From positions 5,288,501 through 5,352,500 of the forward strand of contig NZ_CP091430.1 in NCBI RefSeq assembly GCF_024734895.1: a DNA stretch of 64,000 nt. Reading direction: 5' to 3'. The DNA comes from Paenibacillus spongiae. Lineage in GTDB: Bacteria > Bacillota > Bacilli > Paenibacillales > Paenibacillaceae. Shown here piece by piece: positions 26,066-35,633 of this stretch. A program made the position numbers and the translations under genes. The first letter of the stretch is position 1; each line of letters opens with the position of its first letter. The notes beneath the pieces were generated by a model. That model had not been told where the DNA came from, searched no databases, and was given only the letters and a program-made list of their open reading frames with translations.

Positions 26066-27499
26066 ATGAAGCGATTTACCCTGACAAGTTTATTGGCGGT
26101 TCTGATGCTTTCACTGTTTGCTTCGGCCGCTTTCGCCGCCGTTCCGGATTTTCAATCCGCCGGATTTCCTGACGTCGTCGCGGAACAAACGATTGACGCG
26201 GGAAAAGCGGCTACGCTCAAATACGACCATGTACGGATCGTAATTCCAGAAGGGACGTTCACAAACAAAGTGAAGTTTCAAGTCTTGGAGGGAAGTTTGA
26301 ATGATTTTCAAGCGAAAGCACCCGAAGGCGAAACCGTTCTGATGAATTTTGCCTTCAAGGTTACCGATCTGACCACCGGTGAACGGATCGGCAAATTTAA
26401 CAAACCTGTTTTGTTTCGCTATACATCGCCTGCAATTACCTCCAACAGCAAATACTACAATATTCAACCGGATGGAACATTTGTATTGAACAGTGTCCTT
26501 CCCGAAATTCACGGTAACACGTTAACTCATCCGAACCCGGGAGCTCCCGTCGGTTGGGCCGTGACTTCGCCAACAAAAAATACGGAAACGGAGAGCTTCG
26601 ACGGCAGCATCGTCAACAATTCCCTGGCCGTAAGCCCGGATGAGCAGATTGCGGTTGTATCGGATAGCCGCGTACAATCGATCCGTATCTATGACCTCGC
26701 CAAAGGCGTTTTGCGCAAGGAGATCGGCGGCTTTGTTTCCCCGAGGAACGTCGTGTTCGTTGACGGCGGCTCAACATTTGTCGTATCGGACAGCACGCTC
26801 GGCACCCTTCGCTTCTACAATGCGAAAAACCTGACCCTGCAGGATGAAGTCGTGGTCGGTCCGGGTGCGTTCGGTACAGCCGTCAGCCCTGATGGTCGAA
26901 CGCTATACGTGAACAACCAGGCGCACAGCTCCGTAACGATCGTCGATCTTGAGAAACGCAAGCCGATATCGGTCATTACCGGATTCGCCCAGCCGCGGCA
27001 GGGGATTGTCGTGTCTCCCGACGGACAGTCAGTATTCGTTACGAACTTCAAGGGGGACAAAGTATCCGTGGTGGATGCCGCCACGAAGAGCATCGTCCGT
27101 GAAATTACGGGGTTTTCCATGATCCGCGGGATCTCCGTAACCGAAAACGGCATCTTATATGCCGCAAATAGCGGCCGCGACAGCATATCCGTGGTGGATA
27201 TCTCTCAAGGCAAGATCATCGATGAGATAAAGGTTGGGCGCGAACCCTACGGCGCAGCTCTTTCACCCGACGGCCAGCTGCTTTTCGCCAGCAGCAAGAC
27301 GGATAATGCCATCGACGTGATCGACGTCTCCGATAACCGCGTGATCGATACCATCGGCGGGTTCTTAGAACCTCGGCAAGCGATCGTCTTCAATCATGAT
27401 GGTACGGATGCCTATGTCCTTAACCGGGATCTCTCGATCTCCGTCGTGGACGTGAAATCCCGTACGATCGCGACTACCATTCCGGCCGATAAAAAATAA
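26066..27499 (+). CDS. Secreted YVTN-type beta-propeller protein
   Basis: A 477-residue exported protein. The signal peptide ends at SAAFAA (about residue 25). A beta-sandwich region (about 40-180) has the ZU5-like wording KYDHVRIVIPEGTF and RYTSPAI. From about residue 185 come seven propeller blades, each with a phrase such as VSPDGRTLYVNNQ, VSPDGQSVFVTNF, LSPDGQLLFASSK or VFNHDGTDAYVLN and the strand SVVD. Such YncE-like propellers usually bind proteins or ligands outside the cell. No enzyme domain is present. An AAGGAGAGG site precedes the ATG. Confidence 0.85.
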   Translation: MKRFTLTSLLAVLMLSLFASAAFAAVPDFQSAGFPDVVAEQTIDAGKAATLKYDHVRIVIPEGTFTNKVKFQVLEGSLNDFQAKAPEGETVLMNFAFKVTDLTTGERIGKFNKPVLFRYTSPAITSNSKYYNIQPDGTFVLNSVLPEIHGNTLTHPNPGAPVGWAVTSPTKNTETESFDGSIVNNSLAVSPDEQIAVVSDSRVQSIRIYDLAKGVLRKEIGGFVSPRNVVFVDGGSTFVVSDSTLGTLRFYNAKNLTLQDEVVVGPGAFGTAVSPDGRTLYVNNQAHSSVTIVDLEKRKPISVITGFAQPRQGIVVSPDGQSVFVTNFKGDKVSVVDAATKSIVREITGFSMIRGISVTENGILYAANSGRDSISVVDISQGKIIDEIKVGREPYGAALSPDGQLLFASSKTDNAIDVIDVSDNRVIDTIGGFLEPRQAIVFNHDGTDAYVLNRDLSISVVDVKSRTIATTIPADKK

Positions 27500-27696
27500 C
27501 GCGTCCATCATAAGCATTCCTGATCGAGTAGGAGGGGGCGGCTAGCCCCCGACCTCTCTCACTACCTTGTGTTTTCCTCCAGCTTTCCTCAGATCTCACC
27601 ATGCGACGGCCCCTTTGCCCTTGGCTAATGGCAGGCCTCTCCAGCCCCCATTCCTGACTTTCACCAAAGAGATGACGCCCATGCTGGGCATACAAC

Positions 27697-27722
27697 GAAA
27701 AAGAGCCGCCTGCCGGCAGCCC
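27697..27722 (-). terminator. Likely terminator downstream of the 27797 gene
   Basis: On the minus strand GGCTGCC and GGCAGGCGGCTC form a GC-rich hairpin (with a G-U pair) followed by TTTTTCG. It lies about 75 bases past the stop. Confidence 0.5.
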
Positions 27723-27796
27723 TTCTAGCGCATATTCTATTCATAGGATTTCAAACTTGAAAGATATGTTTTCCTGAGACCCATCTATTGTGTATG

Positions 27797-28297
27797 TTAT
27801 TTAATGATTTTCAACCTTAATATTGGCATAGAATTGTTGTGATTCGGTGTATTGATTATAATTTGGCAGAATTGATTCGCCTTTATTTCAAATTCATAAA
27901 AATCTGCCGGCATATTATGAAGGTCTTCCAATTCGAACATGATATGCGAAATCATTTCATGCCCGATAATTTCCTCAAAAAAATTTTGAATACTTGGCAG
28001 ACGAGATTGATCAACACATGCTATTCTAAAAGTTTTATCAGCATACCATACGCCTTCAATTATTTTTCGGCATTCGGCAACCCATGGCGCGTCTACGATT
28101 TCAAAAGGGATATATCCATCCTTCAAATAATCTCGCAAAGGGTATTTATGTAATGCATGTACTGTTAAGACATAATTAAGATTTAAGCCGATCCTGTTTA
28201 TAATTGCTTTTTCTAATAAAAAATAAGAAATATCTGTCATTTCATCATAAGATGGAATGCATGCAAAATGGATTTTCCCTGTAAATAACTGGCTCAT
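27797..28297 (-). CDS. Hypothetical protein
   Basis: I do not recognise this 166-residue protein. It is AT-richer than its neighbours and has no signal peptide or membrane segment. It is rich in Ile, Tyr and His, with patterns such as GKIHFACIPSYDEMTDISYF and FEEIIGHEMISHIMFELEDLH. GAGGTG lies 5 bases before the ATG. The gene starts 9 bases after the stop of a 40-codon fragment (28307-28429), which itself follows the adenylyltransferase gene, so the three probably share an mRNA. Its base composition suggests separate ancestry. Confidence 0.7.
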   Translation of the reverse strand: MSQLFTGKIHFACIPSYDEMTDISYFLLEKAIINRIGLNLNYVLTVHALHKYPLRDYLKDGYIPFEIVDAPWVAECRKIIEGVWYADKTFRIACVDQSRLPSIQNFFEEIIGHEMISHIMFELEDLHNMPADFYEFEIKANQFCQIIINTPNHNNSMPILRLKIIK

Positions 28298-28306
28298 CTC
28301 AACACC

Positions 28307-28429
28307 TCATTTCATGAACAGCACAGCAACCTTGCTTGAAACGGATGAAGATAACGACGCGAACTTTTGACCCAGGCTCTCATTGAACGGAGCTCCCCCG
28401 CCAAACAGAAACAAATGGTTATCCGCCAT
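28307..28429 (-). pseudogene. N-terminal fragment resembling a class-I glutamine-amidotransferase-like (peptidase S51-type) protein
   Basis: A 40-codon frame with a full GGAGGCG ribosome site. It encodes ADNHLFLFGGGAPFNESLG followed by KFASLSSS and KVAVLFMK, then TGA. The first strand, the GGG turn and the second strand KVAVLF are how S51-type proteins of Firmicutes begin (normally more than 200 residues). The remaining fold is absent: the following gene at 27797 does not continue it. I read it as a truncated gene whose start signals survive. Confidence 0.55.
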
Positions 28430-28439
28430 GATCGCCTCC

Positions 28440-29321
28440 TTACCAGATTCCCTTCGCATCCGCTGGCAAGCTTCTTACCTGTTTCAGATAGTTCGTCATA
28501 TTGACATCCTCTTGAACGTGATAAGTAAACCCGCCATACGCGGCAACGTCGTTCGCCAGTGTCCGAAACAGTTCGCAAGCGACAAATATAGCGTTCCACA
28601 TGTGTTCGTAGCTGCCGTCGGAATAGGTTGCTTTATACTGGTTCCAATGCGATTCCGGGAGATATCGCTTGAAGTACTTCCCCATCTTTCCCGTCGAAAT
28701 CCGGAAGTCATGCTTCGTCCCGATCCACCACGATACCATCTCATCGAGCGCAGCCCTCACGGGCTGTTCGAACATTTGCTTGGCATACGGCAGCTCGTCG
28801 CGCCATATGCCTTTGGCGACATTTTGCAGACACCACCAAAATTCGTTGCAGCAGCTCATGAAATGCGCTTCTGTCGGCTCTTTAACCCAGTAGTCCTTAT
28901 CCGCGGGAGCAGGAATGAGCGGCAGACAGTTGTCCTTATCCAGCAGCGGTCGCGTAAGCTTGTCGCTCACATACCCCACGAGCATCGATTCCTTCGTTTC
29001 GATATGAAGATCGATACGAATACCGTCCGTAAACAGCATCAGATAAGCATATGACCGGTCGAAATCGCGATCGATGCCGATGAGCCGATCGTTCTTATCG
29101 GGCTCTTGGATTATCAGCAAATCTCCAAACACGCTCACCCATCCCTCATCTTGAATGAATGAGGCCGTTTCCGTCACGACATAAACAACATCGTAATCCT
29201 GGAACAGATCCCTAGGCGCGTTGGAATTGGTTCTTGAACCGTTCATGTAGACCGCCCGAATCCGGTCATCCCTACGGGCCGCATTCAGGATCAAATCGAG
29301 CATTTCTTGTTCGTTTCTCAT
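28440..29321 (-). CDS. Aminoglycoside 6-adenylyltransferase family protein
   Basis: A 293-residue protein of the ANT(6) family (AadE/AadK), which transfers AMP from ATP to the 6-hydroxyl of streptomycin. The nucleotidyltransferase motif YMNGSRTNSNAPRD followed by DYDVVYV is near residues 25-52, and the third Asp lies in IRIDLHIE. YAYLMLFTDGIR and the C-terminal helical part (GKMGKYFKRYLP; TYHVQEDVNM) also match the family. The ATG at 29321 is used because GAGG lies 7 bases upstream. Chromosomal members may act weakly or on other substrates, so resistance should not be assumed. Confidence 0.88.
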   Translation of the reverse strand: MRNEQEMLDLILNAARRDDRIRAVYMNGSRTNSNAPRDLFQDYDVVYVVTETASFIQDEGWVSVFGDLLIIQEPDKNDRLIGIDRDFDRSYAYLMLFTDGIRIDLHIETKESMLVGYVSDKLTRPLLDKDNCLPLIPAPADKDYWVKEPTEAHFMSCCNEFWWCLQNVAKGIWRDELPYAKQMFEQPVRAALDEMVSWWIGTKHDFRISTGKMGKYFKRYLPESHWNQYKATYSDGSYEHMWNAIFVACELFRTLANDVAAYGGFTYHVQEDVNMTNYLKQVRSLPADAKGIW

Positions 29322-29553
29322 TGGCATTCCTCACCCTCGGATAAAGTAACGACGGACTGCGTCTATAGAAGTTACAGCGAATTCATGAGACAATACCACA
29401 ACCATAAGAAGAGAAAAGGTATGCAGCAGGCTAAGAATATGGATAGGACAATAACCTTATTTCGGAGTTGTTTTCTCATGTTTATCCTCCAGGCTGTTCA
29501 ATAATCGCTTCCTATAGTAGACGAATCATCGACAGCCTTAGCTGCTACCCTCT

Positions 29554-30369
29554 CTACCTGTTCATAGACGTTCTAAGGAAATTCGGATTATAGGTCCAAA
29601 TAAATTCAAGCCAAGGCGGCGCTATATCGGCAAAATGTCCCCAACTGCCGGGTACCGGCGCGGGGTCGTTGCTTTTAACCTCTGAAAAGTAGGCAAGCAG
29701 AAAGCCTTCTTGGATCAGACCGTTCATTATTCTGCTCAGCGTCTGCCTATACTCTCTCGGCGCTTGTATTTCATCGGATTGCGACCGGTCATAGACCCAC
29801 TCTTGGTCGGGATATGATGTTGTCGCTTCGTCTACGTAAGGCTGCTTTAACGTATATCCCTCCCCGTTCCAATCCGCGTGAGTCAATCCGGAGAAGAACG
29901 GATTGGCGCACATTAGATGATACAGCCCGCCTTCCTTCATAATGCGGGACACTTCATGAAACACCACCCGCGAATCGGGTACGAAGGTAAGGGAATACGG
30001 GTGCCACACGATATCGAATGAATCGTCCCCGAAACATGATAGATCGCGCATATCCCCTTGAACGATTCGAATTGCCGTTCCATAATGGTCGGCTGCAGCC
30101 TGATCACGTTCTAATTGGGATGGAGAAATATCATAGACCGTGACAATAGCCCCCAGCAGAGCAAACGCAGCCGACTGCTGTCCGCCGCCGCTGGCCAAGC
30201 ATAGAACATGTTGGCCCGTTAAGTCGGACGTTATGCCGAACCGGTCCAAATTCAAATAAGCCCGTGCCGTTTCCTTATCCAGATCAAGCTTGGGACGTGT
30301 GAATAAGGCATTCGCTTGTGCTAACGCTTCCCAACGAGCGTGATTATACCGATAGACTTCATCCTTCAT
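29554..30369 (-). CDS. Class I SAM-dependent methyltransferase
   Basis: A 271-residue methyltransferase. Motif I, HVLCLASGGGQQSAAFALLG (about residues 54-73), binds SAM; VYDISPSQLERD is the acidic loop that holds the ribose. GDMRDLSCFGDDSFDIVWHP corresponds to motifs II-III, and FHEVSRIMKEGGLYHL follows. The pattern is that of UbiE/Methyltransf_11-type enzymes. The C-terminus has an aromatic-rich cap (PPWLEFIWTYNPNF). The substrate is unknown. It stands alone; the next gene on this strand is 230 bp away. Confidence 0.88.
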   Translation of the reverse strand: MKDEVYRYNHARWEALAQANALFTRPKLDLDKETARAYLNLDRFGITSDLTGQHVLCLASGGGQQSAAFALLGAIVTVYDISPSQLERDQAAADHYGTAIRIVQGDMRDLSCFGDDSFDIVWHPYSLTFVPDSRVVFHEVSRIMKEGGLYHLMCANPFFSGLTHADWNGEGYTLKQPYVDEATTSYPDQEWVYDRSQSDEIQAPREYRQTLSRIMNGLIQEGFLLAYFSEVKSNDPAPVPGSWGHFADIAPPWLEFIWTYNPNFLRTSMNR

Positions 30370-31214
30370 GCGTGTCGCCTCCAGACGATTATTTTAATCA
30401 ATATAACACGAACTGATTTTGCTTCTATATAAGTTGAGCCAAACGCAGCATGCGCACAGGCAGAAGTTCTTAAGAAGTTGTTGCCGGATTTCCTTGCATG
30501 CTATTTTTTTATCGTGCGATCGATGCAGACGCATGGATGCTGATGTTGTAAAATATGCAGCATGACATCATCATTTGGCCCCTATTAGCCGAGTTGTTGT
30601 ACTTTGTACAGCAATCTGGTTATGAAATCATGGATTAGCCGCTATGCAGGGGATATTTATGCAGAATGTGCAACAATATCGGTATCATCAAGGTTTTTGC
30701 CTGTTCAGTCCTGCTCTGCTCGCTCCGACTTCTATATAAGTTGGATGAAAGTTTCGCATGGCCGAACAGCAAACTTGCATGTGATGGTCAGCAGCGACCC
30801 GCATTGGTGAACGTATCGATTGTTACGGACCATGAGTCCGCTATTTCGCCTTGTCGCCCCTTTTTGTTGCACTTGCGGACCCTCAGTCCTTTATTGGCTG
30901 CGAAACGGCCCCTATCCCCCGCATGTGCGAAGAATAGCGGACTCAGGGTCCGCAACACCTAATAAAAGTCGGGTTTCACGCAAAATAGAGGACTGTATGT
31001 CCGCAAGGGATCGTGCCGCACAAGACACAGTCGAAGTTCTTTCCTTCACTTCTATTGCAGTAACAATATAGGAACGCAGAACGCCCACGTTGGCTGCTTT
31101 TTACAATGCCAACCGTTTCGAACAAAAATTGACGAATAAAACATTCATGTACTAATATATAGAGCATCCTATATCCTCCCCTAAGGGAGCACACAAAATA
31201 GAGAGGCCACGTGA
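30370..31214. other. Gene-free stretch of about 840 bp
   Basis: No coding frame convinces here. The right half contains the CGGAC/GTCCG repeat array at 30825-31008. The left half shows nothing recognisable. Confidence 0.55.
30825..31008. repeat. Array of imperfect CGGAC...GTCCG palindromic units
   Basis: Four units: TACGGACCATGAGTCCGCTATT, GCGGACCCTCAGTCC, AGCGGACTCAGGGTCCGC and GAGGACTGTATGTCCGC. Each has CGGAC facing GTCCG across 4-6 bases that usually include TCAG or TGAG, and is often followed by TATTT or AACA. A second array of the same units lies at 45064-45247. Confidence 0.7.
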
Positions 31215-32087
31215 TTGTCTATGAATCATGAATATACAGGATCTTCCCCTGATAGAAAGCGCCTTAGCGCTGATTGCGAGAATTGCTTCGGCCTATGCTG
31301 TGTCGCGCTGCCCTTTGCGGCTTCTTCTGATTTTGCCACCGACAAAGCTGCCGGGCAGGCCTGCCCCAGCCTGCAAACGGACTTCCGCTGCGGCGTTCAC
31401 ACCAGCCTCAGGCAGCAGGGCTTCCGGGGCTGTACGGTGTATGACTGCTTCGGCGCGGGTCAGCAGCTTTCCCAGGTCACATACGGCGGACGCGACTGGC
31501 GGCAAGCCCCAGACACCGCCAAACAAATGTTTGAAGTGTTCCCGGTCATGCAGCAGCTCCATGAGCTCCTCTGGTATTTGACCGAAGCGCTGACGCTGCA
31601 GCCGGCTCGTCCGATCCACGATGACCTCCGGATCGCACTCAACGAGACGGAACGCCTCACCGACCTTAGTCCCGATGCGCTCATGGAGCTGAACGTCGCG
31701 GCACACCGGTCAGAGGTGAACGCGCTTCTCCTCCGGACCAGCGAGCTCGTTCGGACCGAAGCGCGCAGGCAGCAGAAGGGGCCTTCCGGACGCCAGAAAT
31801 CCTATGGGCGCGGAGCCGACCTCATCGGGGCCAAGCTCAGAGGAGCCGATCTTCGGTGCGCCAACTTGAGAGGGGCATACCTGATCGCCGCTGACCTCAG
31901 AGGCGCAGACATGAGAGCGGCTGATCTCATTGGCGCCGATTTCCGCGATGCCGACATCAGGGGCGCAGACCTCACCGGCTCGATCTTTCTCACCCAAGCC
32001 CAGCTTAACGCTGCGAAGGGCGACGCCGGAACCAAGTTTCCATCGTCGCTTACGCGCCCAACGCACTGGTCCGCCAGCGGAGCATGA
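31215..32087 (+). CDS. Pentapeptide-repeat protein with Cys-rich N-terminus
   Basis: A 290-residue protein with three parts. Residues 21-78 contain eight Cys (21, 24, 28, 29, 50, 59, 73, 78) in a CxxCxxxCC...C arrangement like the metal or Fe-S binding YkgJ-type modules. The middle (about 95-190) is helical. Residues 194-256 are pentapeptide repeats of the form A(D/N)LxG (GADLRCANLRGAYLIAADL), which build a right-handed four-sided helix. The TTG at 31215 has AGAGAGG 8 bases upstream; the ATG at 31221 is less well spaced. Pentapeptide proteins of the Qnr type mimic DNA, but the array here is short and no such role can be claimed. Confidence 0.82.
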   Translation: MSMNHEYTGSSPDRKRLSADCENCFGLCCVALPFAASSDFATDKAAGQACPSLQTDFRCGVHTSLRQQGFRGCTVYDCFGAGQQLSQVTYGGRDWRQAPDTAKQMFEVFPVMQQLHELLWYLTEALTLQPARPIHDDLRIALNETERLTDLSPDALMELNVAAHRSEVNALLLRTSELVRTEARRQQKGPSGRQKSYGRGADLIGAKLRGADLRCANLRGAYLIAADLRGADMRAADLIGADFRDADIRGADLTGSIFLTQAQLNAAKGDAGTKFPSSLTRPTHWSASGA

Positions 32088-32238
32088 GCGATACATGCGC
32101 CAATGATTGGCACCGCCTTCAAGGGTGTCTACTTGCGGTGCACGTATGCCCTTGAACCTGTGGCGACAGCAGCCTGCCGATATTACGCAGGCTGCTTATC
32201 TTCCGAACGCCGGCTGAAGTCTCGTCAAACAGATGAAA

Positions 32239-33333
32239 TTACTCCATCGCTTGAAAAGTTACTTCCCCCAATGGAAGGCCCATAAACGCGCAATATTGCC
32301 GAGCTCTCTCCAGAATGTCCGCTTTCCGGTCCTCCTGCGGGGTAAATAGCATAATGTCGATATCGATCCCTTTCTTCTTCAAGGTTCGCTTCCATTTGCC
32401 CGCTACTTGGCCATCGATGACGACCGTCGGCATGAATACCCCGTTATTCCCCGGGACGATTGCCTGTGAATATTCCGTCCGCAGCACCGCGCTTCTGTCC
32501 TTATAGCCGAGCAGATGCTCATCGAATCCCGGAAGCAAATAGACGGCCGATGCAGCATCGGCAAACTCTGTGCGAACATGATTGGCTTCCCAGTATATCT
32601 GATTATCCACGGTTTCCGATACCAGCTTGGATTGTACAGCTTCAATCCCCTGCCTCGCATCCGTTAGGGTAAGACCAGCCCACCAGGCAAAATCATGTAC
32701 GGTTGCAGGGCCGTGACTCGTAAAATATCTCTCCGCTAGTGCAGCCAACGCTTCATCCCTGGATAGCTTCCGGCTTGGAGGAACCCACTCATCCAGCAAT
32801 ACGAAGGTCTGCTGCTTGCCTTCCCTCGGCCCCTGACAGATATGTCCGGTCTGAGCGAGATACCAGAGAATGTGATAGCCCCGCTGATTCTTCGTGCTAA
32901 TCCCTTCACCCTCCAGCAATTCCATGAGAAGGGGACGGGATAGCTGCTTGTCCCCCTGCAGGGCATCATGGATTATTTGGCCAGCTTGTTCCATAATCGC
33001 CTGATTGAGCTCCAATTGCTCCTGCCTCCGCTTATCCTGCGCGAGAATACGCGAAGCCGAGAGCTCCAGCATCCATCTCACAACCTCCGGCGGCACCATA
33101 TGAATCGTACCGCGCATCGGCCAAGTCTGCACGATTTTGCGGTCCGCAATGGCTTGCTCGACATCCGCGATCGTTGATGACTGCAGCCGCAGGCCGACAG
33201 CCCAGAGAGCTTGATGATAATCCTGTGCCTGCATGGCGCCCAGCTGCTTTACGACTTGTTCAGAGCTTTCAAGCCTCCCGCCATTGATGCGCAGATTGAA
33301 TAAGCGCCGATATGGAATACTTTGTACCTCCAT
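32239..33333 (-). CDS. Winged-helix DNA-binding protein of the YcaQ/HTH_42 family
   Basis: A 364-residue protein with the features of the HTH_42 (YcaQ-like) family: an N-terminal helical segment LGAMQAQDYHQALWAVGLR with the conserved QAQDY, the MRGTIHMV strand, AWWAGLTLTDARQG, and near the end LLPGFDEHLLGYKDRS and DGQVAGKWKR. Characterised bacterial members (YcaQ, AlkX-type) are DNA glycosylases that unhook interstrand crosslinks, using a QxD/QxQ motif; QAQDY here fits that site. Activity is an inference. The ATG at 33333 has GGGAGG 6 bases upstream. Confidence 0.82.
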   Translation of the reverse strand: MEVQSIPYRRLFNLRINGGRLESSEQVVKQLGAMQAQDYHQALWAVGLRLQSSTIADVEQAIADRKIVQTWPMRGTIHMVPPEVVRWMLELSASRILAQDKRRQEQLELNQAIMEQAGQIIHDALQGDKQLSRPLLMELLEGEGISTKNQRGYHILWYLAQTGHICQGPREGKQQTFVLLDEWVPPSRKLSRDEALAALAERYFTSHGPATVHDFAWWAGLTLTDARQGIEAVQSKLVSETVDNQIYWEANHVRTEFADAASAVYLLPGFDEHLLGYKDRSAVLRTEYSQAIVPGNNGVFMPTVVIDGQVAGKWKRTLKKKGIDIDIMLFTPQEDRKADILERARQYCAFMGLPLGEVTFQAME

Positions 33334-33651
33334 GGACTTCCTCCCAACGATGGTAATCATGTAACGATTTAACTTCGCCAAATATGCCTTAATCCCCTTT
33401 TATTTGGAGGACCTTCCATACATGATATCAAATCCATAGAAAAACAACGAATGGACGGATATTACGATGCTGTATCCATGGACACCCAAACAAAATCCAA
33501 TTACAATCCTCCTGAATGACGATATTTACCATTTGAAGGGAGTGATCTGCATCTTTCCTCAGGCCGCGGTATCGCGGGTAAATCCATACTTTCTGTCAGT
33601 TAACACGGTGAACATGCCAAAGTCCCGACATCCTATGGAAGGTGGTTTTGT
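33334..33651. other. Gene-free stretch before the GH30 gene
   Basis: The region separates divergent genes and must hold both promoters. I see no repeat or RNA gene in it. The final 12 bases contain the GGAAGGTGG ribosome site of the GH30 gene. Confidence 0.5.
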
Positions 33652-35469
33652 ATGATTCGAACCATGTGGAAAAGGCTGGTAAGTGTTAGTGTCGCGTTGA
33701 GCGTAATGCTGATGACGGTGGTTTCGCTGCCTCTTACGGCCAATGCGGCATCGGATGTCACTGTAAACTGGAACGACATGAAACAAGAGATTGATGGGTT
33801 TGGGGTATCGCAAGCAGCCTGGTCAGATGCGATTTATGATTTATCGGAGCCTGTACGAAGCCAAGTCATGGACCTGCTGTTCACGCAAGAAACAGGCATT
33901 GGAGCATCTATTCTTAGAGGCGAGATTTTCCCGGATTTTAATCCAGCGCCCGGGACGTACGATTTTAATGCCAGACCTGACCAGGTGTGGGTCATGCAGC
34001 AAGCCAAAGCCAGAGGCGTTGACAAGATTATCGCGACCAGCTGGAGCCCCCCGGCCTGGATGAAAACGAACAGCTCCACAACCAATGGCGGATTCCTCAA
34101 GTCCGAAAATTACGGTGATTTTGCAAACCTCATGTCTACGTTTATTAAGGAATACGATCTGTAGTTCGGAATCGACCTTTACGCGGTTTCCTTAACGAAC
34201 GAACCCAACTCCATGACCTTCCTCCCCTGGAATTCCAGCGAATGGAATTCGACGAACATCCAAGTATTTCTGAGAGACTATTTGAAGCAGGCCATGATTG
34301 ACCAAGGCGTACAAGATACGAAAGTCATAGCCGGCGAGTCATCGTGGTGGTCGGAGGATCTGGTGAAGGATGCGCTCAATGACCCGGCTTCGGCAGAACG
34401 GATCGATATCGTTGCCGGTCATAACTATCCCGTTCCGGTCGTGAATGCCGAGCTGCCGACTGCTCCATTCGCCACGGCGGCCTCCAAAGGAAAAAAAGTA
34501 TGGATGACCGAAGTATCGAAGGTGGATTCCTACGATCCGGGAATGACATCCGGGCTGAAATTCGCCAGACAAATTCATGATTTCATGACGAAGGCCAACG
34601 TCAATGCCTGGCTGTACTGGACGGGAGCGATTCCAGGCAGTAACGATGAAGGATTGATCAACGTATACAAAGACACGAATACCTTTCAATTGACGAAGAG
34701 ATATTACGCATTCGGCAGCTTCAGCAAGTTTATTAAACCTGGCTATGTCCGAATAGGCGCTGCCGACAATCCTCAATCAGGTGTATATACTTCGGCGTAT
34801 AAAGACCCGACTACAGGGAAATTCACGATTGTTGCAGTCAATGACAGCGATACTACGGCAGAAGTTAATTTCCTGCCAAGCGGATTTACAGCCGGGAAAC
34901 TAACTCCCTACATTACCAACAGCGACCTGAATATGGCGTTAGGACCGAATATCCCGCTCACCGGCGGCAAGTTCAAGACGGTTATTGCGCCTAAGAGCGT
35001 TGTGACCTTTATCGGGGAGAATGGTTCTGCGGCCGACCCTGTCGGGCAAACGTTAACAGACGATCTGAACAATTGGTCCAAAACAAGCTCGCATACGGAC
35101 AACCTGGCTTTCGATTCATCCAACAGCTTCTTATACTTCAATAACGACAGCTCGCGGGTCAAACGGACAACCGGAACAACAGGAAGCTTTGTTTATAACC
35201 TCCAGAATATGACCAACTTTACGGCGACCTTATATCATGCCAGTGTTTGGGATGGTGTCGCGTTCTACACGTCTCCTGACAATGTGAACTGGACGCAGGT
35301 CATCCATGTCAGTACACCGGGTGTCTATACCTTAGGCCAATGGTACAGGAAAACATATATGCCTCTAAGCGCATTGCCCGCCGGTACACAATACCTGAAG
35401 GTAGAGCTGTCCGGATCGGATTCATGGGAGAAGCAGGTTTCCAAAATGGTCATAAACTACGCGCCATAA
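33652..35469 (+). pseudogene. GH30 glucuronoxylanase-type gene interrupted by an in-frame TAG
   Basis: A single 606-codon frame broken only by TAG at 34162-34164 (codon 171); nothing else shifts or is lost. Residues 1-33 are a signal peptide (SLPLTANAA). The GH30 barrel begins with NWNDMKQEIDGFGVSQAAW and includes ATSWSPPAWMKTN. After the stop come DLYAVSLTNEPNSM with the acid/base Glu and VWMTEVSKVD with the nucleophile Glu. A beta domain and a C-terminal carbohydrate-binding-like domain (about 465-605) follow. Without readthrough the signal peptide is separated from both catalytic residues. It resembles subfamily 8 xylanases that cut glucuronoxylan, an inference from motifs. Confidence 0.85.
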
Positions 35470-35576
35470 ATTCAATTCGTACGAGAGAGACGGGATCCGC
35501 TCAAAGAGCCGGACCTAAACCATAGCAATTACCTATAGGAGCAATCACGGCTGTGGTGCGCGCTTCTAAGCCAAAT

Positions 35577-35601
35577 AGGCTGCCGATTCGATCGGCAGCC
35601 T
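35577..35601. terminator. Bidirectional hairpin between convergent genes
   Basis: AGGCTGCCGAT and ATCGGCAGCCT form a perfect 11-bp stem with a three-base loop between the GH30 gene and the binding-protein gene. U-runs on either side are weak. Confidence 0.6.
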
Positions 35602-35633
35602 GTTGCTCTCGTATTCCTTCTAACTAATTCCCT

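Noticed and set aside
27529-27569. Terminator of the beta-propeller gene from the GGGGGC/GCCCCC hairpin
   Set aside because: The stem is only six pairs and no U-run follows it.
29322-29553. A possible small gene between the adenylyltransferase and methyltransferase genes
   Set aside because: Short frames there lack ribosome sites and the translations look random; I see nothing else in this 230-bp gap.
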